The notes beneath the pieces were generated by a model, which was not told the DNA's origin, searched no databases, and worked only from the letters and a program-made list of their open reading frames with translations. The position numbers were made by a program, and so were the translations under genes. Below, piece by piece: positions 49,762-58,442 of a stretch of 64,000 nt of DNA (positions are counted from its first letter, which is position 1; every line of letters starts with the position of its first letter). The DNA is from Spongiactinospora rosea (GTDB lineage: Bacteria > Actinomycetota > Actinomycetes > Streptosporangiales > Streptosporangiaceae): NCBI RefSeq assembly GCF_003315795.1, contig NZ_QMEY01000017.1:124001-188000 (forward strand). The letters are read 5' to 3'.

Positions 49762-51332
49762 GCGGCCACCTCCTCCGGCGCGGTCCAGACCCGGTCCAGC
49801 CCGCCGACGCGGATGCGGCGGGCGAGGCCCGGATCGGCTCCCGGGCGGTCCACGCGCTGGTGCATGCCGCGCGACTCCTCCCTGGCCAGGGCGGCCCGGT
49901 ACATCCAGCGGCCGTGCGCGACCATCGCCGCGGCCTGCCGCGCCCGCATCGCCTCCCGCCCCTCGCCGGTCAGCCCGGCCGAGACCGCCGACCACAGCCC
50001 GTCCAGCTCGGCGAGCGAGCGGACCAGGCCGTCCGCCTCGCGGAAGTAGTTCCGCTCCAGGGGCATGACCTCCTCCTGGACCGCCTTGACCACGTCCGCC
50101 GCCGCGAGGCCGGGGGAGCCGTCCGGGCGCAGCCCGGCCCGGCCCGCGGGGGACGACCTCGGGCGGCGGGGCCGCCCGGTGAGCGCGAAACCGGCGGCGG
50201 CCGTCCCCGCCCACGTCCCCGAGGAGATGGCCCAGGCGCCGTTGTGGCTGCCGCCGCCGCTGACGCTGCCGGTGATCAGCTCGCGGGTGGCCACGTCGCC
50301 CGCGGCGTACAGGCCGGGCACGGTGGTCGCGCAGTCCGTGCCCGCGACGCGCAGGCCGCCGGTGCCGCGTACCGTCCCCTCCAGCACGAGCCGCACCGGA
50401 TACGCCTGGGTGAACGGGTCGATGCCCGCCTTGTCCAGCGGCAGGAAGTAGTTCGGCTGCGCCTGGCGCATCGCCTCGCGCAGCTCCACCGGGGCGTCGT
50501 CCAGCCGGGCGAAGACCGGCCGTCCGTCGGCCAGCAGCCGGGCGATCCGGCGGCGGCCCGCGGTGAGGCCCTCCGCCGGAAGCTCGCGGCCCTCCTCGTC
50601 GAAGTAGCGGGCGAACTGCATCATCAGGCCCTTGGTGTGGGCTCCGTACGCCGGGGACAGCGCGTAGGCGTTGGAGAACTCCATGCCGGACAGCTCCGCC
50701 CCCAGTTCGGCCGCCATCAGGTGCCCGTCGCCGGTGTTGACGTTCAGGCCGAAGGCCCCGGACAGGAACGCGCAGCCGCCGGTGGCCAGCACGACCGCGC
50801 CCGCCCACACCTCCCACGGTCTGCCGTCCTCCTGGCGGCGGACCCCGGCCGCGCCCCGCACCGCGCCGTCGCCGTCGGCGAGCAGTTCCAGCGCCGGATG
50901 GTGGTCCAGGATCAGCACCCCGCCGCGGTGGACCTTGCGCCGCATCCTGCGCATGTACTCCGGCCCCTGCAGGCTGCCCCGCCGTTCCACGCCGCTCTCG
51001 TCCACCGGGAACGGGTACCCCCAGCCCGCGAGCCGGTCCACCTGGTGGCGGGTCTCCTCCAGCACCCGCGCCATCCAGCCGCGGTCGGTCAGCCCGCCCG
51101 CGATGGCCTCGCGCGCGTCGATCGCGGCCTCGCGCAGGGCGGGATCGGGCGGCACGTACCAGAGGTTGTTGCCGCCGGAGGCCGCCGCGCCGCTGGTCCC
51201 GCAGTACCCCTTGTCGGCCAGCACCACGCGCGCGCCCGCCTCGGCCGCCGCGAGCGCCGCCCACGCCCCGGCCGGGCCGCCGCCCAGCACCAAGACGTCC
51301 GCCTTGCGCACGATCGTGCCCGCCCCGCTCAT
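49758..51332 (-). CDS. FAD-binding oxidoreductase, fumarate reductase/AprA-like, pair 1
   Basis: 524 aa. FAD Rossmann motif VLVLGGGPAGAWAALAAAEA, FAD-capping VNTGDGHLMAAELGAELSGM, C-terminal FAD segment GLYAAGDVATRELI with GGGSHNGAWAISSG, and the SdhA-like helical domain signature EESRGMHQRVDRPGADP. No covalent-FAD histidine motif. With its ferredoxin it probably forms a two-subunit oxidoreductase; the transporter context suggests an organosulfur or similar anion substrate. ATG 51332 overlaps the binding-protein gene by 4 nt. Confidence 0.82.
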   Translation of the reverse strand: MSGAGTIVRKADVLVLGGGPAGAWAALAAAEAGARVVLADKGYCGTSGAAASGGNNLWYVPPDPALREAAIDAREAIAGGLTDRGWMARVLEETRHQVDRLAGWGYPFPVDESGVERRGSLQGPEYMRRMRRKVHRGGVLILDHHPALELLADGDGAVRGAAGVRRQEDGRPWEVWAGAVVLATGGCAFLSGAFGLNVNTGDGHLMAAELGAELSGMEFSNAYALSPAYGAHTKGLMMQFARYFDEEGRELPAEGLTAGRRRIARLLADGRPVFARLDDAPVELREAMRQAQPNYFLPLDKAGIDPFTQAYPVRLVLEGTVRGTGGLRVAGTDCATTVPGLYAAGDVATRELITGSVSGGGSHNGAWAISSGTWAGTAAAGFALTGRPRRPRSSPAGRAGLRPDGSPGLAAADVVKAVQEEVMPLERNYFREADGLVRSLAELDGLWSAVSAGLTGEGREAMRARQAAAMVAHGRWMYRAALAREESRGMHQRVDRPGADPGLARRIRVGGLDRVWTAPEEVAA

Positions 51333-52315
51333 CCGCGCGCTCCCGGTGCGATCCACTGCTCGATCGAGAAGTCGGACCTGATGAACTTCTGCTCCACCAG
51401 GAATCGCTTGGTGTTCTCCAGCAGGCGCAGCCCCTGCGGGGTGAAGGGCTCCTCGGGAAGCTGCTCGCGCAGCGTCGTGGCCTTGGTGACCTCGGCCGGG
51501 TAGCCGCCGACCTTGGCGGCGAAGGCCAGGTAGCGGTCCCAGTCGCGTTTGGCGAGCCTGGTCCCCTCCCGCTGTGCGCCCTGCCACACCCTGACGAAGC
51601 CGGGACGCGCGTCCAGGAAGGACTCCGGCACCACGGTCGCGCTCGACCCCAGGTAGGCGGGATGGTCCCGGGAGGCGATGTCGATCAGCGGGTAGCCCTT
51701 GAGCCGCAGCGCCTCCATGTTGGCCGCGGGGACGGCGGCGGCGTCCACGTCGCCGCGTTCCAGGGCGGCCTCGATGTCGCTGTTGTAGATGTGCACGATC
51801 TCCCGGGGCCTGATCCCGGCCTCGGCCAGCGCGCCGAGCAGGTAGCGGTGGATGTAGGAGCCCTTCTGGGTGGCGACCCGCTTGCCCGCCAGGTCCGCCA
51901 GCCCGGCCGGGCCGCCCTGCTTCTTGGCCAGTACGCCCGCGTCGATGCCCACGGTGTTCTGCGCGATGAGCCGGGTGGGCTGACCCGCGCCGCGCGCGAC
52001 CAGGGCGGGCGTGTCGCCGTACAGGGCGATGTCGAGTTCGCCCGCCAGCAGGGCCTGGTTGAGGTCGGGGCCGTTGGGGAAGGAGAAGGACTTCACCTCG
52101 CTCACCCCGGCCGGGGCCAGCAGCGGCAGCAGCCGCTTCTCGTCGTTGAGGTAACCGATCACGCCGGTCAGCTTGTTGCCGGTGCCGATCACGCCGATCC
52201 GCAGCGGGTACGACTTGGCCGTGTCACCGGACGCGCCGTCCGCGCCGCAGGCGGAGAGGGCGGGCAGCGCGAGCGCGGCGGTCAGCAGCAGTGCGAATGA
52301 TCGGCGGCCGATCAT
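51329..52315 (-). CDS. Sulfonate/nitrate/taurine-type ABC substrate-binding lipoprotein
   Basis: 328 aa. Lipoprotein signal (RRSFALLLTAALALPALSAC, lipobox LSAC). NMT1/SsuA-like type 2 binding protein: LRIGVIGTGNKLTGVIGYLN, LLAGELDIALYGDTPALVA, DLAGKRVATQKGSYIHRYLL, GDVDAAAVP. Ligand cannot be read from sequence; aliphatic sulfonates are the family default. It sits between the two flavoprotein/ferredoxin pairs with 4-nt overlaps on both sides. Confidence 0.85.
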   Translation of the reverse strand: MIGRRSFALLLTAALALPALSACGADGASGDTAKSYPLRIGVIGTGNKLTGVIGYLNDEKRLLPLLAPAGVSEVKSFSFPNGPDLNQALLAGELDIALYGDTPALVARGAGQPTRLIAQNTVGIDAGVLAKKQGGPAGLADLAGKRVATQKGSYIHRYLLGALAEAGIRPREIVHIYNSDIEAALERGDVDAAAVPAANMEALRLKGYPLIDIASRDHPAYLGSSATVVPESFLDARPGFVRVWQGAQREGTRLAKRDWDRYLAFAAKVGGYPAEVTKATTLREQLPEEPFTPQGLRLLENTKRFLVEQKFIRSDFSIEQWIAPGARG

Positions 52316-52707
52316 GAGTGCTCCTCGGGTGTTCGCATCATGGTTTCGACGGGGGTCTGCGCGCGCGGGGGCGGGGTGCGGGGCAGTTCCGGTCCGACGG
52401 CGTGTAGCGCGCCCGGCGTACGGCCGTGCCCCCAGCCGATCTGCCTGCGGTAGCCGCCCAGCAGCCCGGACCGGGTGACGTGCTCCTCGTCGCGGAGCGG
52501 CGACCCCGGCCCGACCGGGGCCGGTTGGGGCGCCACGAACAGGGCGTCGACCGGGCAGTACGCCTCGCACATGAAGCACGTCTGGCAGTCGCCCTGCCGG
52601 GCGATCAGCGGGACGCCGCCGGGTCCTGTGTCGAAGACGTTGGTCGGGCAGACCTCCACGCAGCGGTCGCAGCCGATGCAGCGCTCCCGCGAGACGATCT
52701 CGATCAT
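52312..52707 (-). CDS. Two [4Fe-4S] ferredoxin, pair 2
   Basis: 131 aa. Cluster motifs CIGCDRCVEVCP and CQTCFMCEAYCP are complete. The tail YRRQIGWGHGRTPGA matches the tail of ferredoxin 1, so the two are paralogues. ATG 52707 lies in an ATGA overlap with the flavoprotein stop. Partner of flavoprotein 2 by adjacency. Confidence 0.88.
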   Translation of the reverse strand: MIEIVSRERCIGCDRCVEVCPTNVFDTGPGGVPLIARQGDCQTCFMCEAYCPVDALFVAPQPAPVGPGSPLRDEEHVTRSGLLGGYRRQIGWGHGRTPGALHAVGPELPRTPPPRAQTPVETMMRTPEEHS

Positions 52708-54341
52708 GACGCCGCCCGCAGGGATCCGGCGTGTTCCAGTGGCCCGACCGGCGCGACCGGGTCGGGGCGCACGGTGATCTCGTCCAGGCCCGACACCAGC
52801 AGCCGGTGCCGCAGCGCGGCGTCCTGATCCGGGCGGTCCTCCCGCTTGTGCATGCCGCGGCTCTCCTGCCTGGCCAGGGCGGCGGTGTACATCCAGCGGG
52901 CGTGCGCGGCCATCGCCGCCGCCTGCCTGGCCTGGACGGCGTCCCCGCCCACGCCCCGCAGCGAGGCGCGCAGGCCCGCCCAGGTGTCGTGCAGCCGCGC
53001 CAGCGCGGGGGCGAGCCGGTCGGCGTGCCGCAGGTAGTTCTTCTCGTACGGGTGCACCTCGGCCTGGACCGCCGCCACGACGTCGTGGTACTCCTCCGGG
53101 CGGCCCGGCCGTGCCCCCGGCCGCAGCCCGGCACCGCCCGCGGGGGTCAGCGCCCGGCGTCCGGCGTGCCGGCCGAGCGCGGCGGCGTGCCCGGCGGCGG
53201 CCCGGCCCGCCCAGGTCCCCGAGGAGATCGCCCAGGCCGCGTTGTGGCTGCCGCCGCCGGTGAAGCCGCCGCAGACCAGTTCGCGGGTCGCGGCGTCGCC
53301 CGCGACGTACAGGCCGGGCACCGAGGTGGCGCAGTCGTCGCCGATGATCCGGATGCCGCCGGTGCCGCGCACGGTGCCCTCGAGCAGCAGCGTCACCGGG
53401 AACCGCTGGGTGAAGGGGTCGATGCCCATCCGGTCGAAGGGCAGGAAGAAGTTCGGCTGGCCGAGCCGCATGGCCTGCCTGCCCGCCTCGTCGATTCGGT
53501 CGATGCGGCAGTAGACCTTCTCCGACAGCAGCGTGCGGGCGATCACCGAGCGGCCCTTCTGACTGCCCGCGCCCTCCAGCACGGTGTCGTCCTCGCGGTA
53601 GAACGTGGCGAAGGAGTAGTAGGCGGTCTTGGTCACGGAGGAGAACTCCGGCGCGATCGCGTACGCGTTGGAGAACTCCATGCCGGACAGGTCCGCGCCC
53701 GCCTCGGCCGCCATCAGCGCCCCGTCGCCGGTGTTGACGTCGCACCCGAGCGCCCGGCTCAGGAAGGCGCAGCCGCCGGTGGCCAGGACCACCGCCCCCG
53801 CGCGGACCCGGTAGGGGCGGTCGTGCCTGCGCTGGTGCCCGGCCGCGCCCGCGACGGCCCCGGCCGCGTCCAGCAGCAGCTCGACGGCCGGGCTGTGGTC
53901 CAGGATGCGCACCCCGGCCCGGCGCAGCAGGATCCGCATCCTGCGCATGTACTCCGGGCCCTGCACCCCGCGCCGCAACTGGCCGCCCCGGCCGTCCGGC
54001 GGGAAGGGGTAGCGGCCGGCCTCGGCCAGCTCGTTGACGCCGTCGTAGGTCTGGTCGAGCACGCGGGTCATCCAGCGCCGGTCGGCGAGGTAGCCGCCGA
54101 GCGCCTCCCTTGAGGCCATGGCCTTCTCCCGCTCGGCGGGGTGCGGCGGCACGTACCAGATCCCGGTGCCCGCCGAGGCGGTCGCGCCGCTGGTGCCGCA
54201 GTAGCCCTTGTCGGCGAGTACGACGTCCGCGCCCGCCTGCGCGGCCTTGAAGGCGGCCCACGCGGCGGCGGGTCCGCCGCCGATGACGAGCACGTCGGCG
54301 GTCAGTTCGAGGGAGTCCACGGGGATGGTGGTCACGGTCAC
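52704..54341 (-). CDS. FAD-binding oxidoreductase, fumarate reductase/AprA-like, pair 2
   Basis: 545 aa, clear paralogue of flavoprotein 1: VLVIGGGPAAAWAAFKAAQA, DKGYCGTSGATASAGTG, VNTGDGALMAAEAGADLSGM, GGGSHNAAWAISSGTWAGRA, RQESRGMHKREDRPDQD. Both copies keep the GPEYMRRMR and FLPxDxxGIDPFTQ segments, so both are probably active. GTG 54341 with AGGAG 5 nt upstream is preferred over GTG 54335; it overlaps the ATPase stop by 4 nt. Confidence 0.82.
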   Translation of the reverse strand: MTVTTIPVDSLELTADVLVIGGGPAAAWAAFKAAQAGADVVLADKGYCGTSGATASAGTGIWYVPPHPAEREKAMASREALGGYLADRRWMTRVLDQTYDGVNELAEAGRYPFPPDGRGGQLRRGVQGPEYMRRMRILLRRAGVRILDHSPAVELLLDAAGAVAGAAGHQRRHDRPYRVRAGAVVLATGGCAFLSRALGCDVNTGDGALMAAEAGADLSGMEFSNAYAIAPEFSSVTKTAYYSFATFYREDDTVLEGAGSQKGRSVIARTLLSEKVYCRIDRIDEAGRQAMRLGQPNFFLPFDRMGIDPFTQRFPVTLLLEGTVRGTGGIRIIGDDCATSVPGLYVAGDAATRELVCGGFTGGGSHNAAWAISSGTWAGRAAAGHAAALGRHAGRRALTPAGGAGLRPGARPGRPEEYHDVVAAVQAEVHPYEKNYLRHADRLAPALARLHDTWAGLRASLRGVGGDAVQARQAAAMAAHARWMYTAALARQESRGMHKREDRPDQDAALRHRLLVSGLDEITVRPDPVAPVGPLEHAGSLRAAS

Positions 54342-55105
54342 GACGGCTCCTGGGTGTGCTCTGCGCGGCTGAGGTCGGGATCGACGCCGAGGCCGACCAG
54401 CAGCCGGCGGCGCAGCGTGGCGAATCGGGGGTGGTCCAGTGAGCGGGGCCGGGGGATGTCCACGATGATCTCCCGCGCGATCTTCCCGTCCTCCAGCAGC
54501 AACGCGCGGTCGGCGAGCAGCAGGGCCTCCTCCACGTCGTGGGTCACCAGCAGTACGGCGGGACGGTGCCTGCTCCACAGCCGGGCGACCAGCGCCTGCG
54601 CCTTGAGGCGGGTGAGCGCGTCCAGCGCGCCGAACGGCTCGTCCAGCAACAGCAGCTCAGGCGTGCGGACGAGCGCCCTGGCCAGGGCCACCCGCTGGGA
54701 CTCGCCGCCGGACAGCGTGGTCGGCCAGGCGTCGGCGCGGGCCGCCAGGCCGACCTCGGTCAGCGCGTGCAGCGCCTGCCGGCGCAGGTCCGGGCCGGTG
54801 AGGCCGAGCGTGACGTTTCGCCACACCTGCGACCAGGGCAGCAGCCGGTGCTCCTGGAAGACGATCGCCCGCTGCTCGGGGACGCGCAGCTCGCCCTCCG
54901 CCTGGCGGTCCAGCCTGCCGACCGCGCGCAGCAGGGTGCTCTTGCCGGAGCCGCTGGCGCCGAGCAGGGCGACGAACTCGCCGGGGGCGATGTCGAGATC
55001 GACGTCGTCGAGGACGACCCGGCCGCCGAAGGCCCGCCGCAGGCCGCGGACGCGCACGCCCTGGATGGTCTCGGCAGGGGTACTGATCGCGGTCATGTCG
55101 CTCAT
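54338..55105 (-). CDS. Sulfonate/nitrate/taurine-type ABC transporter ATPase (SsuB-like)
   Basis: 255 aa. Walker A GASGSGKST, Q-loop IVFQEHRLLPW, signature LSGGESQRVALARAL, Walker B LLLLDEPFGALD, H-loop LLVTHDVEEALLLADR. QEHRLLPW is typical of SsuB/TauB/NrtD. ATG 55105 overlaps the permease stop by 4 nt; ATG 55096 is a second option. Confidence 0.9.
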   Translation of the reverse strand: MSDMTAISTPAETIQGVRVRGLRRAFGGRVVLDDVDLDIAPGEFVALLGASGSGKSTLLRAVGRLDRQAEGELRVPEQRAIVFQEHRLLPWSQVWRNVTLGLTGPDLRRQALHALTEVGLAARADAWPTTLSGGESQRVALARALVRTPELLLLDEPFGALDALTRLKAQALVARLWSRHRPAVLLVTHDVEEALLLADRALLLEDGKIAREIIVDIPRPRSLDHPRFATLRRRLLVGLGVDPDLSRAEHTQEPS

Positions 55106-55974
55106 TTCGCCGTGTACCCGCGCCGCCAGGCGAGGGCGTACCGTTCGAGGGCGCGTACCAGCAGGTCCGTGGCCAGCCCGAGCAGCGCGTACACCGCCAG
55201 GACGACGAACACGACGTCGGTGCGCAGGAACTCCTTGGCGTCGGTGACCAGGAACCCGATCCCCGAGGTGGTCGCGGTCTGCTCGGCGACCACCAGGCTC
55301 AGCCAGCCGATGCCGAGCGCCTGGCGCAGGCCGACCAAAATCTGCGGCAGCGCGCCGGGCAGGATGACCCGGCGGATCAGCGCCAGGCCGTTGACGCCGC
55401 AGGATCTGGCGGACTCGATGAGCCGGTCGTCCAGACCTTTGATGCCGTGGAAGACGTTGATGTACAGCGGGAAGATCGGGCCGATCGTGATCAGGGCGAC
55501 CTTGGCGGTCTCCCCGATGCCGAACCAGATGATGAAGACCGGCACCAGGGCCAGGTGCGGGAGCATGCGCAGGGCCTGGATGGGCGCGTCGATGAGGTCT
55601 TCGAAGAGGCGTACCAGGCCCGCCATCAGCCCGAGCACGAGACCGGCGGTCAACCCGATCGCCAGCCCCTTGGCCACCCGTACCAGGGAGGCCCCCAGGT
55701 GGTGCTGCAACTCCCCGGTGGAGATCAGTTCGACGGCCGCGCTCCAGACGCGGGTGGGCGGGGGAGTGTTCGCGCCCAGCCATCCGCGCGAGGCGCCGAC
55801 CTGCCAGATGACCAGGATGGCCGCGAGTCCCACCAGCCTGCGCCCGCGCACGGCGAGCACCCCGGCGGCCCGGACGGCGGGCGAGGCCGGACCCCCTTGC
55901 CGGGGTTCCGGCGGCTCGGTGAGCTCCGCGGGGGCGCGGGCGGGGGCTCGGGCGGAAAGGACGGGTTGTGTCAT
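55102..55974 (-). CDS. Sulfonate/nitrate/taurine-type ABC transporter permease (SsuC-like)
   Basis: 290 aa, six to seven helices. The BPD_transp_1 EAA loop is ESARSCGVNGLALIRRVILP (EAA usually E-A-A-x3-G), and the family segments PIQALRMLPHLALVPVFIIW and FGIGETAKVALI are clear. A ~40-residue Pro/Ala-rich cytoplasmic N-terminus precedes the first helix. AAGGAG precedes ATG 55974. First structural gene of the operon, about 190 nt after the leader ORF. Confidence 0.9.
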   Translation of the reverse strand: MTQPVLSARAPARAPAELTEPPEPRQGGPASPAVRAAGVLAVRGRRLVGLAAILVIWQVGASRGWLGANTPPPTRVWSAAVELISTGELQHHLGASLVRVAKGLAIGLTAGLVLGLMAGLVRLFEDLIDAPIQALRMLPHLALVPVFIIWFGIGETAKVALITIGPIFPLYINVFHGIKGLDDRLIESARSCGVNGLALIRRVILPGALPQILVGLRQALGIGWLSLVVAEQTATTSGIGFLVTDAKEFLRTDVVFVVLAVYALLGLATDLLVRALERYALAWRRGYTAK

Positions 55975-56163
55975 GGGAGGCGGCTCCTTGGGACGTCCGC
56001 GGGCATGCGCGGAGACACGCGTACTGAACGGACGGACGGTCCGGGTGCGCGTGGCGGTGGAGATCAGAGGGAGTGCGGGGCGGGATCGGCAGGGCGATGC
56101 GCCGGAACGCGCCAGGTGACCTGGGCGGAGAAGTGGACGGCGAACGGAGACGGTGGGGCCGCG

Positions 56164-56217
56164 TCACCGTGCCCAACGAAGCGGACATCGGCCGACGAGG
56201 CGGGCGATCTCGTACAT
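56164..56217 (-). CDS. Short leader ORF of the sulfonate-type operon
   Basis: 17 codons: MYEIARLVGRCPLRWAR. The ATG lies exactly 7 nt after the -10 hexamer TATGGT, so it would be translated from a leaderless end. It contains one Cys (TGT) and one Trp codon. Short leader ORFs with cysteine are known before sulfur-assimilation operons in actinobacteria; that this is one is inference. Confidence 0.45.
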   Translation of the reverse strand: MYEIARLVGRCPLRWAR

Positions 56218-56224
56218 AACCCCC

Positions 56225-56253
56225 ACCATAATCCCGATAAACCCTACTGTCCA
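56225..56253 (-). promoter_or_regulatory. Promoter of the transporter/flavoprotein operon
   Basis: On the minus strand TGGACA (56253-56248), 17-bp spacer, TATGGT (56230-56225). Set in an A/T-rich island (56215-56275) that contrasts with its surroundings. Confidence 0.5.
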
Positions 56254-56272
56254 GATCGGAAATACATAAAGA

Positions 56273-56327
56273 TGCCCGACCCCTGCCTCCACCGGCCTCT
56301 GAGAAGGCTGGGAGCAGGGCCGGGCGG
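56273..56327 (-). terminator. Imperfect hairpin downstream of the 56452-57027 gene
   Basis: GCCCGACCCCTGC pairs with GCAGGGCCGGGC, with an inner CCGGCCT/AGGCTGG stem; on the minus strand the hairpin is followed by ATCTTTAT. It separates that gene from the promoter above. Confidence 0.5.
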
Positions 56328-56451
56328 CGTGACCTGTGATCGGCGTCACGCCGGGGTCCGGGCTCGCCGGGTCGTGGATCGGCGGGGTGGGGGCCCGGAA
56401 TGGGCTCGTGGCCTGTCATGGACGGCGGGCTCGCGGCTCACCGCTCGTGGT

Positions 56452-57027
56452 TCACGGGAATAGCGGGGAGAGGCCCTGTGGTGATTTCACCTGGCCGTCG
56501 CGACGGATCAATTTCTGGTCCAGTAGCGTCGCGCTGCCCGGCGGCTTGTCCATTCCGGGATATATCCCGCTTGTGATGGTTTTGGCCTTATACTGCTGGA
56601 ACTCCGCGATGGCGTTCATGTCGGCATGGTAGATCTGGATATAGTAGGGACCGTTGGTGGCCAGCCGGACATTCCGCGGGTCGCTCGCGTCATCGTCGGA
56701 GCGCCACGAACCGTCCGGGCCGACGCGTGTCGCCATGACCGGATACCAACGCCCCTCCGAACCGGCCCTGATCACCAGCCATACCTCCGACCCGGCCGGT
56801 ATGTCCTGGGCTTTCCCCTCGACGAACAGAGCCTCTTTCCTGACCACCAGCTCGTCCGCGATATTGGTGATCGAGCCGCTCGGTGGAACGATCCCGCCCT
56901 GGCGATCGGCCAGCCAGATCCCCACCGTGACGATGGCGGAAATGACGACCGCGAAAATGGCGATCTTGTCCGCCCGCGCCCAGCTCCGCCTGCGGCGAGT
57001 GGAACCTTCCGGACTCGGCTCGCTCAT
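56452..57027 (-). CDS. Single-pass membrane protein with extracytoplasmic domain
   Basis: About 191 aa. Cytoplasmic basic N-terminus (STRRRRSWARADK), one helix (IAIFAVVISAIVTVGIWLA), then a ~150-residue extracytoplasmic domain with GSEVWLVIRAGSEGRWYPV and NGPYYIQIYHAD. The outer part resembles small beta-domains but I cannot name a family. ATG 57027 or GTG 57030 (GGAGGGG 8 nt upstream). Apparently monocistronic. Confidence 0.6.
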   Translation of the reverse strand: MSEPSPEGSTRRRRSWARADKIAIFAVVISAIVTVGIWLADRQGGIVPPSGSITNIADELVVRKEALFVEGKAQDIPAGSEVWLVIRAGSEGRWYPVMATRVGPDGSWRSDDDASDPRNVRLATNGPYYIQIYHADMNAIAEFQQYKAKTITSGIYPGMDKPPGSATLLDQKLIRRDGQVKSPQGLSPLFP

Positions 57028-57036
57028 CACCCGCAC

Positions 57037-57375
57037 CGCCCCTCCGAATCCGCGCGTCCACCTTTATGGTATGCGGGGAGCCTGCATTTTTCTTACGGCC
57101 TGCTTTAAATGGTATTTGGTCCGGTAATGGATGCTTTATCCTTTGCGGTGGCCCGAGCGGAGGGCGGTGGCGGCTGCCCGTGGCCGGACGGGCGGGAGAT
57201 CTTCAAAACGCCGATCAAGAATGCGCGGCCCGGCGCGGCCGCCGATTTCGGCGTTCGCGTCGCGTGCGGGGGCCGTCGCGGCTTTCCGGGAAACCCGATG
57301 TGACCTGCGAAAAGGCCATACCGGTGTTTCCGGCCCTCATTGTCGGGGATGTCGAAGGCGAAAGGAGGCGTGACC
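57037..57375. other. Spacer without recognisable gene
   Basis: 339 bp between two divergent small genes. It is locally A/T-rich around 57060-57140, where promoters probably lie. The reading frames across it look like chance frames. Confidence 0.4.
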
Positions 57376-57735
57376 TTGCGCGAAGCCGATCAAACCAGCG
57401 ACCGGGCCACGACCCGGCACGACGGGCCGGACGACACGACGGGCCAGACCGCCCTGGAACGCAGGGTCCGCGTGATCCTGGGCCAGGCGGGTTTCGTGGT
57501 CGACCCGGCCGACCTCGCCGTGGACGGCGGCCTGCAGGTCCACCGTGCGGCCGGTGGTGGCGTACTGGTGTCCTGGATCAGTACGGCTAACCTCCCCAAT
57601 GGCGACATCACCCGATACGCAGGGATCCGCGAGGCGATCCACCTGGCGCTGACCACCATCCTGCGGCGGCGCGGTTTCACGGTCGCGGCCGATCCGGACA
57701 CCGGGGACCTGATCATCGGCACCGGTGAGGGCTGA
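57376..57735 (+). CDS. Small hypothetical protein
   Basis: About 119 aa from TTG 57376, which has AGGAGG 7 nt upstream (earlier in-frame GTG 57370 has no spacing). A charged N-terminus is followed by a compact alpha/beta segment: ALERRVRVILGQAGFVVDPA, GGGVLVSWIST, REAIHLALTTILRRRGFTV, DLIIGTGEG. Third-position GC is gene-like. Function not recognised; the fold may be a small nucleotide- or DNA-binding domain, which is a guess. Confidence 0.55.
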   Translation: MREADQTSDRATTRHDGPDDTTGQTALERRVRVILGQAGFVVDPADLAVDGGLQVHRAAGGGVLVSWISTANLPNGDITRYAGIREAIHLALTTILRRRGFTVAADPDTGDLIIGTGEG

Positions 57736-57904
57736 TCGCACATCTGTGCCGCATGTGCCGGTGGGCGCGATGACCCTTCCGTTGAGGAGAGCGGCCATGG
57801 GGATCTTCCCGCGCTCGATCCTCGCCGCCCTTCCGGTGATGGCCGCGCCGGCTGGCTGCTCGGCCGCCTCGACCGCAGGCCGCGCCGGGCAGCGCAGGCG
57901 TCCG

Positions 57905-58309
57905 CTACTCGAGTCCTTCGAGACGGCGGGCATCTTTGATCTCACTGAACCTGGCAGCCGTCATCGGGGTCCACTCCCTCCTCTGTCCAGCGGCACGGAG
58001 GGCTTCTCCAACCTCGCTGAGCTTTACGGAGGACAACACGCCCGCCCGCTCGATCAGGTCGTCCCGGCCCACGGTGGTCAGCCATGTGCACGGAGTGAAG
58101 CCCGGACGCGGGAACGCGAACCGCAGCACGCCTTCGAAGGGCAGTCCTTCCGGGGCTCCTACGGCCACTTCAACGCCCAGGCCGCTCATGTCGACGCCCG
58201 CCGGCGCAACGACCTGCATCGCCTGAAACCCGGATGACTCCTCGTCCGAGAGCAGCACGACCGGGCGTCGCTCATCGAAGTCGACCCACCAGACTTCACC
58301 GCGTTGCAT
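57905..58309 (-). CDS. PemK/MazF-type toxin-like protein
   Basis: 134 aa. Starts MQRGEVWWVDFDERRPVVLL, the standard MazF/PemK opening strand, and continues FQAMQVVAPAGVDMSG, RFAFPRPGFTPCTWLTTVGR, LSEVGEALRAA. AGGAGG lies 6 nt before ATG 58309. Family members are sequence-specific endoribonucleases. No antitoxin gene is seen immediately upstream; that flank is an IS remnant, so the antitoxin may be lost or the protein may be inactive. Confidence 0.72.
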   Translation of the reverse strand: MQRGEVWWVDFDERRPVVLLSDEESSGFQAMQVVAPAGVDMSGLGVEVAVGAPEGLPFEGVLRFAFPRPGFTPCTWLTTVGRDDLIERAGVLSSVKLSEVGEALRAAGQRREWTPMTAARFSEIKDARRLEGLE

Positions 58310-58442
58310 GTGTCCTCCTGGCACGAGACGGCGGGCGAACGCTGCGTGCCCCGTGCGGGACACGGAAGGGACGCGGCCCGCCTTCGCACGTCGTGACCGA
58401 GGAGCGGTGAAGACGGGCGCGGCCACTGTCGATCATCGGTGT

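Noticed and set aside
55975..56217. A metabolite riboswitch in the leader of the transporter operon
   Set aside because: No SAM, cobalamin or other riboswitch core that I can recognise; only the short leader ORF and promoter are supported.
57109..57303. A 64-codon plus-strand ORF in the spacer
   Set aside because: No ribosome site, no conserved-looking segment, competing frames of equal length in the same stretch.
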